Positions 1-9,387 of a stretch of DNA of 64,000 nt are shown piece after piece; position 1 is the stretch's first letter; the number at the start of each line of letters is the position of its first letter. Origin of the DNA: Asticcacaulis sp. YBE204 (lineage in GTDB: Bacteria; Pseudomonadota; Alphaproteobacteria; Caulobacterales; Caulobacteraceae); the NCBI RefSeq assembly GCF_000495855.1, contig NZ_AWGF01000020.1:1-64000 (forward strand), read 5' to 3'. A program made the translations under genes and the position numbers. The notes under the pieces were generated by a model. It did not search any database. It worked only from the letters and a program-made list of their open reading frames with translations, and had not been told where the DNA came from.

Positions 1-153
1 GCGCGCGGCGACCGGCGCGGGGGCAGGCGTCGCCGGCGCCACCGGAGCGCTCGGCTTTTTCATATTGACCGTCGACATGTCGAGCGGCGGCGGCACATTG
101 GCCTTCGGCGGCTCAGGGGTATGACGGACGGGTTTGCTAGTTTTGTTGAACAT
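1..153 (-). CDS. Bactofilin, N-terminal part (cut by window edge)
   Basis: The reverse strand reads an ATG at 151-153 followed by 51 open codons to the window edge. The peptide begins MFNKTSKPVRHTPEPPKANV and continues rich in proline and alanine. A short MF-start tail followed by a proline-rich linker is typical of bactofilins, polymer-forming cytoskeletal proteins whose beta-helical core would lie outside the window. The gene starts inside the last codons of the upstream M23 peptidase gene (17-nt overlap), so the two are almost certainly cotranscribed. Only the disordered N-terminus is visible, so the family call rests on this tail and on the peptidase neighbour. Confidence 0.65.
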   Translation of the reverse strand, partial: MFNKTSKPVRHTPEPPKANVPPPLDMSTVNMKKPSAPVAPATPAPAPVAAR

Positions 154-1282
154 AGTCTCCAGCCTTTACGAAGCGCGCGGGATTTTGAGGACGACCGTTG
201 ATCCACACCTCGTAATGAAGGTGAACCCCCGTAGAGCGGCCCGTCGAGCCCATTGCGCCTACCCGTTGACCGACGCCGACGCGTTGACCGGCCTTTACCG
301 AGAAGGATTGCATATGGGCGTAACGGGTCTTGAAACCGTTACCGTGATCTATTTCGACACAGTTCCCGTACCCATTTCGGACACCGGAGAACGAAACGAT
401 ACCGGGGGCCGTGGCATGGATAGGGGTCAGGAACGGACCTGCAAAATCAAGGCCAAAGTGGTTCTTGGGTTTACGCGTAAACGGATCGAAGCGAACGCCG
501 AAACCTGAGGTCGTGCGCGTGTCGAAGGTCGGGCGCGCGAACGGCATCCCCTTGACCGATTTTTCGAGGCCGCGCATGTCCGACAGGTTCAGGGCCGCAT
601 TGCGGATGCGTTCGGCAAAGCCCTGATCGACGTTAAGAAAGGCCGCCAGTTCCTTGGAATCCTTGGATTCCAGCAGCGGACCACCTGACGCGCCGCCGCC
701 GGAATAAGAGCTTGGGTTGAGGCCGGCGAGACGGAAGGCCAGGCGCAGGCGTTCGGCGCGCGACTTGGCAAAGGTTTCAGCCTTGGAGACCATGCGTTCC
801 TGCTCGGCGCGCACGGCATAGACGCGTTCGACCGGCGGCAGGGTTTCGTCGATGCGGCCGGGTGCGAGGGCGGTTGCGGCACCCGGCACGCCTTTGAAAT
901 CTTTCAGGATCTGCACCAGAGCGCCATGACGCTTTTCGACCGTCTGTGCCAACTGCTCCAGCGAACCGGACGAGGCTTCGTTTTGCTGCATGAGGACGTC
1001 GAGGCGGGCCTGACGATCGGCGACCCAGCGCTCGGACTGCGCCTTCATCATCATGATCTGGCGATCTGGGCCGTTACCGCTGGAAATGGCCATGAAGATG
1101 ACCGCGCCGGTGCTCATGGCCAGCCAGGTCAGGCCGATCGTCGCCAGAACCGCCAGTCCGAATTGCTTGCCCGTGCTGAGGATGTAGCCTTGCGTCTCAT
1201 CGCCGGAACGGATGAACAGGTGCCGCTCCGGAAACGTTTGTTCCAGAGTATTCCGCAGGCGTTGAAAGCTTTTCTTACGCAT
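137..1282 (-). CDS. M23 (LytM-type) peptidoglycan endopeptidase, membrane anchored
   Basis: 381 aa with one predicted transmembrane segment near residues 35-60, then a long charged, probably helical region (about 75-190) and a C-terminal LytM domain. The zinc ligands look intact: H275 and D279 in HFGLD and H354/H356 in HLHYE, so an active cell-wall hydrolase is expected, acting in the periplasm. I chose the ATG at 1280-1282 over a GTG three codons upstream because TAAGG lies at a workable distance. The 3' end overlaps the bactofilin start. In other stalked bacteria a bactofilin and a neighbouring M23 peptidase (LmdC type) cooperate in localised wall growth; a similar role here is inference. 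Confidence 0.85.
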   Translation of the reverse strand: MRKKSFQRLRNTLEQTFPERHLFIRSGDETQGYILSTGKQFGLAVLATIGLTWLAMSTGAVIFMAISSGNGPDRQIMMMKAQSERWVADRQARLDVLMQQNEASSGSLEQLAQTVEKRHGALVQILKDFKGVPGAATALAPGRIDETLPPVERVYAVRAEQERMVSKAETFAKSRAERLRLAFRLAGLNPSSYSGGGASGGPLLESKDSKELAAFLNVDQGFAERIRNAALNLSDMRGLEKSVKGMPFARPTFDTRTTSGFGVRFDPFTRKPKNHFGLDFAGPFLTPIHATAPGIVSFSGVRNGYGNCVEIDHGNGFKTRYAHMQSFSVKAGQRVGVGQRVGAMGSTGRSTGVHLHYEVWINGRPQNPARFVKAGDYVQQN

Positions 1283-1509
1283 CACACACACCTTACCCCA
1301 AGGAGTTTCTTAATTATGACTTAACCAAAACGGGTTTGGCAAGCGCTAATCGATTCGCAGGGGCGTGCAGTGCAGCGAAAATAAGGGCTGTCATGAAAAA
1401 CAACAGGTTGAGCACCATTTCCATCGCCTGAACGTCCCATTTTGAGTGATACGGAAGGTTCATTTCAAGAATGATGCCGCATAACGCGGTTATGCTTATG
1501 TCGACTAAG

Positions 1510-2007
1510 TCAAGTCTTAACTTTCATTTGTTTCAAGGTATCGAGCACGGCTTGAACGTGGCCCTTGATGCGGACCTTGCGCCATTCGGCCTGAACCTGA
1601 CCCTCTGGATCGATCAGGAAGGTCGAACGATCCGTACCCATATAGACCCGTCCGTACAGGCTTTTTTCGCCCCACGACCCGAAGGTATCGATGGTGGTGG
1701 TGCTTTCGTCCGACAGCAGCGGCATGGTCAGGCCGTGTTTGGTGCGGAACTTCGCATGGCTTTTAAGGTCGTCTTTTGACAAGCCGATGACGGTGGCACC
1801 CAATGCGTTGAAATCGGGCATGGCGGCCGTGAATTCCAGGGCTTCCTGCGTGCAGGTCGGTGTATTGTCGGTAGGGTACACGAACAGCACGACCCATTTG
1901 CCGCGCAAGGCCTTGAGCGTGAACGATTTCCCGTCGTCCGAGGGCAGGTCGAAGTTCGGCGCCGCATAGGGTTTGAATTCGGTTGCGGATGCTGCTTTTT
2001 TTGCCAT
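1510..2007 (-). CDS. bcp: Thioredoxin-dependent thiol peroxidase, Bcp/PrxQ type
   Basis: 165 aa. It reduces hydrogen and organic peroxides in the cytoplasm using thioredoxin. The peroxidatic cysteine is C52 in the NTPTCTQEA motif. Bcp proteins of the 2-Cys kind carry a resolving cysteine five residues later; here that position is L57, so this is a 1-Cys variant. Start chosen at the ATG at 2005-2007 (MAKKAAS), preceded by GAAGG seven to eight bases upstream, rather than 17 codons further up. It is divergent from the large AsmA-like gene, with an 83-bp shared intergenic region. Confidence 0.9.
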   Translation of the reverse strand: MAKKAASATEFKPYAAPNFDLPSDDGKSFTLKALRGKWVVLFVYPTDNTPTCTQEALEFTAAMPDFNALGATVIGLSKDDLKSHAKFRTKHGLTMPLLSDESTTTIDTFGSWGEKSLYGRVYMGTDRSTFLIDPEGQVQAEWRKVRIKGHVQAVLDTLKQMKVKT

Positions 2008-2090
2008 GACAATGCCTTCGGTTAAGCTTATGGGATTAGAGGATAAATATCCATTCATCTAAACAATAGTGTCGTTTCATTCCGGGTTTC

Positions 2091-5000
2091 GTGAATAGGT
2101 TAATTGCCAAAATAAGACAACACTGGCGGCTCAGTCTGACGGGACTGATCCTGTTGATGATTGCCTGTTTCGTCATCAATCTGGCGCAGACCCCGATCCG
2201 CATCGATGGTCTCAAATTCCTGATCATCAATCGCCTTGAACGCACGGTACCGGGTGCGAAGGCCAGCCTGAAACACCTCGACCTCGTCTGGTTCCATGAT
2301 ACCAATGCTCTGGGCCTGCGCTTCGACGAAATGAGGTTGCAGGATGCGCAGGGTCGCGTTATCGCCTCGGCCGGCGAAATGGAAGCGGCCCTGGCCATCG
2401 ACAGTTTGCTGGGGCTGCATCTGGCCCCGGCGCGGCTGACGGCGGAAGATTTTTTCGTCGCCATGTCAGTGTCGACCAATGGCCGCTATGAACTGGGTTA
2501 CGACGCCAAGGGCGATCCGACGGCCTTTGCCATCGACAAGGCGTTTCTCGACCTGACCGGACCTGAGAAGCTGGGTCGCCCGATTAGCTTTACACGGCAA
2601 TTTTCGCTCAAGGACGGCACGATCGCCTTCCGTCAGGTCGGCAGCGATCTCAAATGGCGGGCGCAGGTCGCGCATATCGATTTTACCAAGCGCAAAACAC
2701 GGATCAAGACCGATATCGGTGTGGCGATCCTCAGCGAAGGCCAGACTTCTTACCTGACGGCGCATGCCGACGCCGAAACCGATCTCAAGACGGCGTCGCT
2801 CAATGCGCAGATCCGCGACCTGATCCCGTCGAAGGTCTTCCCCTCGGTCGGCGTGGCGCGGCCTCTGTCGCATTTCCGCGCGGCGGTCAACGGGCGCGGA
2901 AGCCTGAAATATTCGGCCAAAAATGGTCTGGAAAACGCCTTTGCCGATATTTCCGCGGGCCAGGGCAGCTACGCTTTCGGCAAGTCGGCGCAGGACTTCG
3001 ACGCGCTGAGCCTCAAGGCCGATTACGCGCCCAAGACCAAGACGGTCGAGTTCAAGAGCTTCCGTCTCAAGTCGCGCTTCCTCGACACCGACCTGTTCGG
3101 CAAGGTCCATATCTCGCCGGAAGACGAAAAAACCAACCGCAAGATGGCAGTGGAGTTCGACTTCACCGGACCGCGTGTGACCGGTCAGCTGGCCGACGAT
3201 TTCCCGGCCCAGACCCTGACCGACGTGCATTTCATCGGGGCCTATATACCGGACGATCGCGAGTTGACGATCCAATCAGGCAAGGGCTTGTTGGGTGGGG
3301 CGTCGCCGCTGACGACGAAGGGCCGCATCTATACCGATGAAAAAGGGCAACTGGGCGCCGATTTGACGGCGCAGGTCAGGGGCGTCTTCACCAAGGAACA
3401 GGTCTTTGCCTTCTGGCCGGAAAAGATGACGCCGGTGACGCGCGGCGACCTGATCCGGCGCATCAAGGGCGGGGTCTATTCCAACGCCGATTTCACGTTG
3501 AAAGCCCCGCCGGGGCATCTCAAGCCCGATGCGCTGGAAAACGAGGATTTGCGGCTAACCTTCGATTTCCGCGATATGGCGCTGAATTTTCATGACAAGC
3601 TTCAGGACGCGACGGGTCTGCACGGCAACGGCCTCCTGCTGGGCAGCCGCTTCGACCTGTTTCTGAAAGGCGGGCGGCTGGTCGAGGTACCCATCACCGG
3701 TGGCGGCGTGTCGGTGCCAAGTTTCAAGAAGAAGGATAATGCCGATACCCATATCTGGCTGACGGCCCTGTCCGGTGCGGCGCAACTGATCGAGGCTATC
3801 GATCCGCTCACGGGGGGCAATCTCGGCAAGGAAGGTTTGACACGGGAACGTTTGTCGGGCGAAGCCGAGACGCGGCTGGATATCAAATTCGCGACCTTTA
3901 CGCCCCTGACCCTGAAAAATCTCGATCTGAAATTCAGTGGTAAAATCCGCAATGCCGGTTTGAAGCAGGCGGCGCTGGGCTGGGACCTGACCGAAGGCGA
4001 TCTGACGGTGAGCGGTGATTATCTGGCCGATCATCTGGAGGTGCGCGGTCCGGCGAAGCTTGGGCCCTATGCCGGTGACATAGGCTATACGACGCAATTC
4101 GAGCCGAAGATGCAATATGTCGATTTCACCGGCAGCTTCAACGCGCGGCAATTCGGCGGCTCGCCGACGAAGCGCGTGGCCCTCAAAGGGAAGATGGAAA
4201 TCTTCAATAATGTTGGCAAGGGCGAGATCGAGTCCGATATCTTCAATGGCACGGTCAACTGGGACGGCACCGAGGAGCGCCCGACCCACGTGACCCTGAC
4301 CGGCAATACGCTGAGCGCCGGGATGAAGGGGCAGGGGCTGCCGATCTTCGCGCGCTTCAAGCCGGAAATTCCGACGGTCATCCGGCTTATTCGCGCCGGG
4401 GATATCTGGACCGGTGATCTGGAGGCCGAAGGTTTTTCCGGTGACCTCGGCTATCTCGACAGCGACCATCCGCGTCTGGTCTATAAGGCGACGATCACAC
4501 CGGAGCGGGCGCAACTGCTAGGCATGGGCGCCTTGCCCTATTTCAATCAGGCTAGAAAACTGAGCGTTGATATCGGGCTGGACGCGGAGTCGCGCGAGGC
4601 CCGTATCCGGCTGGATGACATCGATTCCGTGCTCGACTGGACCGACGAAGGCGACAAGCCGCCTCTTCGGACCCTGACCACCAGTCTGACGCCGGAACAG
4701 CTGTATGCGATGGGCCTGCCGCGCGCCTGGTTTACGCCAACGCAGACCATTCCGGTTTTCGCGAAGTGGGAGCAGGGCGCGCAGGGTATCGGCGGCGAGG
4801 TCTTGCTGGGGACGCAACCGGTGCGCTTCGATTTGCCGGATACCGAAAGCGTCGATTTCACCTCAGGGCCGCCCAAGCCGTGGATGAAAATTTATGGTGA
4901 TCTGGACGGGCCTTTCCTGAACCGGCTGGGTTATCTCAACCACAGTCTCGACCTGAAAGGGCAGGTCGGTTTCGCGCTGAGCCTGTTCCAGACGGAAAAC

Positions 5001-6275
5001 CGCACGCCGGACGCCATTTCACCGGGTGAGATTTCAGCGGCTGTGCTGAATATCGATGCGACGCAAACTCAGCTTCAACTGGCGCGTAGCGACTGGGTCA
5101 AGCCTGTGGGCGAGGCCGCAAGCTTGGCGCTTAGTTTCGACGATCGTGGCGAAGGCGGCGGGATGAATATTTCGCGCATCCATGCCGAAGGCGCGCGGAT
5201 CGCCATCGAAGGTCGCGCCTCGATGCTGAAAGACGGGACGTTCGACTATGCCGATTTCTCGCGCATCTACCTCAAGGATTTCGCGAATTTATCGCTGAAA
5301 TTTTACGAACTGGATCACCCGTCGACGCGTATCGTCTCCATCAAGGGCGCACGACTGGATATTAGGCCGTGGTTCAATCCGCCCAAGCCCAAGACCGTGG
5401 TCGTCAATGGTGCGCCGTCGCCAGTGGTCGCGTCCGAACCACCGGTCGCCTATCGCGAGCCGCAAGCCCTGCCGCAAAGACCCTTACGCGTGCTGATCGA
5501 CGTTGCGGCCCTGCGCGCGTCGGATACCGGCGTGTTCAGCGACGTCGAACTGAACGTCGAATGGGACGGTCGCAACCGCATCAAGGGCGAGGGCTCGGCC
5601 CTGACCGGAGAAGGCTCGCTGGTGACGCTCGATTTCGACCCCGAAGACGACCATACCGAATTCACCTTTGAAGCCGACAATATGGGCGATCTGGTGCGCA
5701 CGGCCATCGGCGACAAACGCCTGACCGGCGGCACGGCGGTTGTCGAAGGCAAGTACCGCGACGGTCAGGTCGATGCGACGCTCAAAGGCGAAAATATCCG
5801 CGTCAGCCAGATTCCCGCCCTGGGTCAGGTGCTGACCTTGGCCTCGCTGCAAGGCCTGTCGGACACCCTGTCGGGGGCGGGTATTACGTTCAAGGATTAC
5901 GAGTTCCCCATCCGCTATCGCAACAAGTATCTCTTTATCCGCAATGGCTGGGCCAAGGGCGAAGCCCTGCGCATCAATGTCTGGGGCTCATCCGATTTCG
6001 AGCGGCAATCGCTCGACTATCAGGGCACGATAATCCCGGCCTACGGCGTCAATGCCGCCTTTGCCGGGGTGCCGTTGGTCGGCGACGTGATCACCTCGAA
6101 GTCGGGCGAGGGCGTGCTGGGGCTGAAATACAAGCTGAAGGGCCGCTTCGAGACGCCTCAGGCCCAGATCGATCCGCTGTCCCTGGTCCTGCCGGGCTTC
6201 CTGCGACGGCTGCTGGACGAGGACCGCGTCGATCCGCTGCCGCCTATTCAGGTCAGTGAAAAGCGTAAAGATTAG
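2091..6275 (+). CDS. AsmA/YhdP-like large envelope protein (DUF3971 type)
   Basis: 1394 aa, starting at a GTG. One N-terminal hydrophobic segment (about residues 15-32) is followed by a very long stretch of alternating beta-rich sequence with many short polar repeats, ending in an AsmA-like C-terminal region (around 1180-1370). This architecture matches the YhdP/TamB/AsmA group, inner-membrane-anchored periplasmic proteins that form lipid-carrying bridges to the outer membrane. The exact subfamily was assigned from overall look and length, not from a search. It is monocistronic: divergent from bcp and convergent with tyrS. Confidence 0.75.
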   Translation: MNRLIAKIRQHWRLSLTGLILLMIACFVINLAQTPIRIDGLKFLIINRLERTVPGAKASLKHLDLVWFHDTNALGLRFDEMRLQDAQGRVIASAGEMEAALAIDSLLGLHLAPARLTAEDFFVAMSVSTNGRYELGYDAKGDPTAFAIDKAFLDLTGPEKLGRPISFTRQFSLKDGTIAFRQVGSDLKWRAQVAHIDFTKRKTRIKTDIGVAILSEGQTSYLTAHADAETDLKTASLNAQIRDLIPSKVFPSVGVARPLSHFRAAVNGRGSLKYSAKNGLENAFADISAGQGSYAFGKSAQDFDALSLKADYAPKTKTVEFKSFRLKSRFLDTDLFGKVHISPEDEKTNRKMAVEFDFTGPRVTGQLADDFPAQTLTDVHFIGAYIPDDRELTIQSGKGLLGGASPLTTKGRIYTDEKGQLGADLTAQVRGVFTKEQVFAFWPEKMTPVTRGDLIRRIKGGVYSNADFTLKAPPGHLKPDALENEDLRLTFDFRDMALNFHDKLQDATGLHGNGLLLGSRFDLFLKGGRLVEVPITGGGVSVPSFKKKDNADTHIWLTALSGAAQLIEAIDPLTGGNLGKEGLTRERLSGEAETRLDIKFATFTPLTLKNLDLKFSGKIRNAGLKQAALGWDLTEGDLTVSGDYLADHLEVRGPAKLGPYAGDIGYTTQFEPKMQYVDFTGSFNARQFGGSPTKRVALKGKMEIFNNVGKGEIESDIFNGTVNWDGTEERPTHVTLTGNTLSAGMKGQGLPIFARFKPEIPTVIRLIRAGDIWTGDLEAEGFSGDLGYLDSDHPRLVYKATITPERAQLLGMGALPYFNQARKLSVDIGLDAESREARIRLDDIDSVLDWTDEGDKPPLRTLTTSLTPEQLYAMGLPRAWFTPTQTIPVFAKWEQGAQGIGGEVLLGTQPVRFDLPDTESVDFTSGPPKPWMKIYGDLDGPFLNRLGYLNHSLDLKGQVGFALSLFQTENRTPDAISPGEISAAVLNIDATQTQLQLARSDWVKPVGEAASLALSFDDRGEGGGMNISRIHAEGARIAIEGRASMLKDGTFDYADFSRIYLKDFANLSLKFYELDHPSTRIVSIKGARLDIRPWFNPPKPKTVVVNGAPSPVVASEPPVAYREPQALPQRPLRVLIDVAALRASDTGVFSDVELNVEWDGRNRIKGEGSALTGEGSLVTLDFDPEDDHTEFTFEADNMGDLVRTAIGDKRLTGGTAVVEGKYRDGQVDATLKGENIRVSQIPALGQVLTLASLQGLSDTLSGAGITFKDYEFPIRYRNKYLFIRNGWAKGEALRINVWGSSDFERQSLDYQGTIIPAYGVNAAFAGVPLVGDVITSKSGEGVLGLKYKLKGRFETPQAQIDPLSLVLPGFLRRLLDEDRVDPLPPIQVSEKRKD

Positions 6276-6316
6276 AAGGGGGCAAGCCCCCTTCACCCGT
6301 TACTTGGAGCAGAGAA

Positions 6317-6345
6317 AAAGGCCAGCGCTTTATGCACCGGCCTTT
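6317..6345. terminator. Probable bidirectional terminator between AsmA-like gene and tyrS
   Basis: AAAGGCC (6317-6323) pairs with GGCCTTT (6339-6345). On the minus strand it is followed by TTTTT, on the plus strand by TTTCATTTT. It lies between two convergent genes. A second GC-rich hairpin (TTATGGGG / CCCCATAA, 6360-6389) sits next to the tyrS stop, and a third (AAGGGGG / CCCCCTT, 6276-6293) follows the AsmA-like stop directly, without T tracts. Confidence 0.6.
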
Positions 6346-6392
6346 CATTTTGCTCTAAGTTATGGGGTTTGGGGCCTGAGGCCCCATAACCT

Positions 6393-7646
6393 TTAAACCG
6401 GCTTCACCAGAACAATCTTCTTCTTGCCTTGCGACAGCTTGATCACGCCGTCAGCGTTCAGATCGCCCAGTGTCAAGTTTTGATTGCCGTCGGTGATCGC
6501 CGCGTCGTTGACGCGCAGGCCACCGCCCTGCGCCAGACGACGGGCTTCGCCGTTCGAGCCGGTCAGGCCGATCTTAGTTGCCAGCGCCGCCAGCATGATC
6601 CCGGCCTCAAGCTCAGAACGCGCCACCTCGACGGTCGGCAGATCGGCGGACAGAACGCCCTGTTCAAAGGCCTTCTGCGCCGTGTCGCGGGCGGTAGCGG
6701 CGGCGGCTTCGCCATGGACCATGCGCGTGGCGGCGTCGGCAAGGATCTTCTTGGCCTCGTTGATCTCCGCCCCTTGCAGGGCTTCGAGGCGCGCGATCTC
6801 ATCCAGCGGCAGGTCGGTAAACAGGCGCATGAATTTACCCACATCGGCGTCTTCGGCGTTGCGCCAGTATTGCCAGTAGTCGTAGGGCGATAGTGCGTCG
6901 GCATTGAGCCACACCGCGCCGCCGACCGTCTTGCCCATCTTTGCGCCCGAAGCCGTCGTCAACAGTGGCGTCGTCAGGCCGAAGGCGGCTTTCTGGTTCA
7001 GGCGGCGGGTCAGTTCGACGCCGTTGACGATATTGCCCCACTGATCAGAACCGCCCATTTGCAGGACGCAATTATAGGTATTGTTCAGTTCGCGGAAATC
7101 GACGGCCTGCATGAGCATGTAGTTGAACTCAAGGAAGGTCATCGGCTGCTCACGCTCAAGGCGCAGCTTGACCGAATCGAAGGTCAGCATGCGATTGATG
7201 GTGAAATGCGTACCGAAGGTGCGCAGAAATTCGATATAACCGAAGCCCGACAGCCAGTCGTCATTATTGACCATGATGGCGTCGTTAGCACCCTCACCAA
7301 AGGTCAGGAAGTTGGTGAATACGCGTTTGATTCCGTCCATGTTCGACTGAATCTGGGCGTCGGTCAAAAGCGGGCGCTGAGTGTCCTTGAAGGTCGGGTC
7401 GCCGACCTTGGTCGTGCCGCCGCCCATCAGGACGATCGGCTTGTTGCCCGTCTTTTGCAACCAATAGAGCAACATGATCTGCACCAGCGAGCCCGCGTGC
7501 AGCGATGACGCCGTGGCGTCAAAGCCGATATAGCCCGTGATCGGTCCGGCGGAAGCCAGCGTATCGAGGGCTTCCGCGTCCGTGCACTGGTGGATGAACC
7601 CGCGCTGTTGAAGGACGTTGAGGAAATCGGATTTGAAGGTGGTCAT
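6393..7646 (-). CDS. tyrS: Tyrosyl-tRNA synthetase
   Basis: 417 aa, the usual length for the bacterial enzyme that charges tRNA-Tyr with tyrosine. The class I HIGH-type motif is HAGS at residues 50-53 and the KMSKS-type loop is KMGKT near residue 240; a C-terminal S4-like RNA-binding domain is visible ([20 protein letters not shown] region). Divergent from anmK with 87 bp between the start codons, so both promoters must lie there. Confidence 0.96.
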   Translation of the reverse strand: MTTFKSDFLNVLQQRGFIHQCTDAEALDTLASAGPITGYIGFDATASSLHAGSLVQIMLLYWLQKTGNKPIVLMGGGTTKVGDPTFKDTQRPLLTDAQIQSNMDGIKRVFTNFLTFGEGANDAIMVNNDDWLSGFGYIEFLRTFGTHFTINRMLTFDSVKLRLEREQPMTFLEFNYMLMQAVDFRELNNTYNCVLQMGGSDQWGNIVNGVELTRRLNQKAAFGLTTPLLTTASGAKMGKTVGGAVWLNADALSPYDYWQYWRNAEDADVGKFMRLFTDLPLDEIARLEALQGAEINEAKKILADAATRMVHGEAAAATARDTAQKAFEQGVLSADLPTVEVARSELEAGIMLAALATKIGLTGSNGEARRLAQGGGLRVNDAAITDGNQNLTLGDLNADGVIKLSQGKKKIVLVKPV

Positions 7647-7733
7647 GATCTCTAACTATCTGTTGGTTTTCAGCACCGTTTGGTGCGACAGTGCCTTTAC
7701 CACGCACGACTTGCTTTGCCATAGGTATATTGC

Positions 7734-8864
7734 ATGAAAATCATCGGCTTCATGACCGGAACGTCTCTGGATGGTATCGATATGGCGGTGCTGGAAACGG
7801 ACGGCGAGGCGCAACTGAGCTTTGGCGCCTATGCCGAAAAGCCGATGCCGGTTGAGGTGCGCGCGGTTTTGGAAGCGGCGACGAAGGCGGCTTTGCAATG
7901 GCCGCGCGGCGAGGCGGAGCCTGAGATTTTCACCGAAGCGCGCCGCGTGATCGCTGATTTTCATCTTACAGCTCTGGATGAATTTGTGCGTGAAAATAGA
8001 TTGAATTTAAAGAATTTCGACGCGCTGGGCGTGCACGGTCAAACCGTTCTGCACGAACGTCCGAAAGCAGGCATCAAGGGCCGCACGGTGCAACTGTTCG
8101 ACGGTCAGTATTTCGCCGATCGCACGGGTGTGCCGGTCGTTTGCGACTTCCGTCAGGCCGATATCGAAGCGGGCGGCGAGGCCGCCCCTCTGGCGCCGGT
8201 CTATCATCGGGCTCTGGCGCAGGCGGCGGGTTTGAAGTTGCCGGTCGTGGTCGTCAATCTGGGCGGCGTGGCCAATATCACCGTGGTGCGTGAGGATGGT
8301 CTGACGGCGCTTGATACCGGCCCGGCCAGCGGTCTGATGGATCAATGGATGCGCCAGCATACGGGTTTGCTGTTCGATGAAAACGGCGCGGTCGCGGCGA
8401 AGGGCACGCCGGACGGCTATGTTGTCGGGGAATATATGCGGCATCCCTACTTTCTTCAGGGAGCGCCAAAGTCTTTGGATCGATACGATTTCACCTTGGA
8501 TGCCATTTCGCATCTCGGCTTTGAAGACGGAATGGCAACCCTTTTGATGTTTACAGCGACAAGCCTGCGATTTGAAATTACCAGCCATGTAAAGAAGGCC
8601 AGCGCCATTATACTTTGTGGTGGCGGGCGGAATAATACGCATCTGGTTGAAGTCCTTACGCGGACCTTATCGGACATTGCACCCGTGGAGATTGCCGAAG
8701 ACGTGGGTTGGCGCGGCGGCGCGATAGAGGCCGAAGCCTTTGCCTACATGGCAGCGCGGTCGCTGAGAGGCTTGCCGATTTCGTTCCCCGGCACAACGGG
8801 CGTTAAGGCACCGTTGATCGGGGGGCGGCTATTCCAGCCGTCAGTCCTCCGTCGTCGCGCCTGA
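7734..8864 (+). CDS. anmK: Anhydro-N-acetylmuramic acid kinase
   Basis: 376 aa. It phosphorylates and opens 1,6-anhydro-MurNAc to MurNAc-6-phosphate during peptidoglycan recycling in the cytoplasm. The N-terminal ATP-binding motif MTGTSLDGID (7-16), the LGVHGQTV segment and NLGGVANIT are clear family signatures, as is the C-terminal CGGGRNN. Parts of the gene (around 7960-8020 and 8460-8640) are visibly less GC-rich than the rest. The 3' end overlaps the convergent downstream membrane-protein gene by 24 bp. Confidence 0.95.
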   Translation: MKIIGFMTGTSLDGIDMAVLETDGEAQLSFGAYAEKPMPVEVRAVLEAATKAALQWPRGEAEPEIFTEARRVIADFHLTALDEFVRENRLNLKNFDALGVHGQTVLHERPKAGIKGRTVQLFDGQYFADRTGVPVVCDFRQADIEAGGEAAPLAPVYHRALAQAAGLKLPVVVVNLGGVANITVVREDGLTALDTGPASGLMDQWMRQHTGLLFDENGAVAAKGTPDGYVVGEYMRHPYFLQGAPKSLDRYDFTLDAISHLGFEDGMATLLMFTATSLRFEITSHVKKASAIILCGGGRNNTHLVEVLTRTLSDIAPVEIAEDVGWRGGAIEAEAFAYMAARSLRGLPISFPGTTGVKAPLIGGRLFQPSVLRRRA

Positions 8865-9374
8865 CGGTTTGGCGACCACATCGCCGCGCTCGATGCGGAT
8901 CAGTTCCAGCACGCTGACGATCTGCTTCGACCGCCAGTGGCTGAGGAAATAACCCGCCGGGGCCGCCGTCAGGACGCAACCCCACTGGATGATCGCCGTC
9001 GTGTGTTCGCGGGCATAGCACGACACGCTATCCCCGGCTATTTCCGCCAGCAAGGCGATGACGGATAGCGGGATGGTCAGATAGCCGATGATGACGGCCT
9101 TTAGGATATGTTCCTGACGCTTTTCGTTCAGCGTGGCCAGATCGACGATGGCGGCAAAGATCGCGGCATCCACGCCCGCCAGCAATTCAAACGCCTTACG
9201 CGTCGATCCATTGCGCCGCAGACCGCTGACGAAATCGACGCCCATCATGGTCCACGCCCCCGGCGTCACAAACGCCGAGGGGATGAGGCTCCAGCCGGGA
9301 AACAGCGGCGTCAGCCGCTGCCACAAGGCCCAGACGGGCGTCTCGAAAACAAGGTCCGGGAGTTTGCCGGGCAT
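8841..9374 (-). CDS. Small membrane protein of unknown function
   Basis: 177 aa if it starts at the ATG at 9372-9374 (MPGKLPDL), 13 bp after the stop of the hydrolase gene; an upstream start would overlap that gene. Two or three hydrophobic segments are visible (FAAIVDLATL region, then a clear pair YLTIPLSVIALLAEIAG and IIQWGCVLTAAPAGYFL). I do not recognise a family. Its position just downstream of the alpha/beta hydrolase gene on the same strand suggests cotranscription. Confidence 0.6.
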   Translation of the reverse strand: MPGKLPDLVFETPVWALWQRLTPLFPGWSLIPSAFVTPGAWTMMGVDFVSGLRRNGSTRKAFELLAGVDAAIFAAIVDLATLNEKRQEHILKAVIIGYLTIPLSVIALLAEIAGDSVSCYAREHTTAIIQWGCVLTAAPAGYFLSHWRSKQIVSVLELIRIERGDVVAKPSGATTED

Positions 9375-9387
9375 GGAAAGCGCGGAA

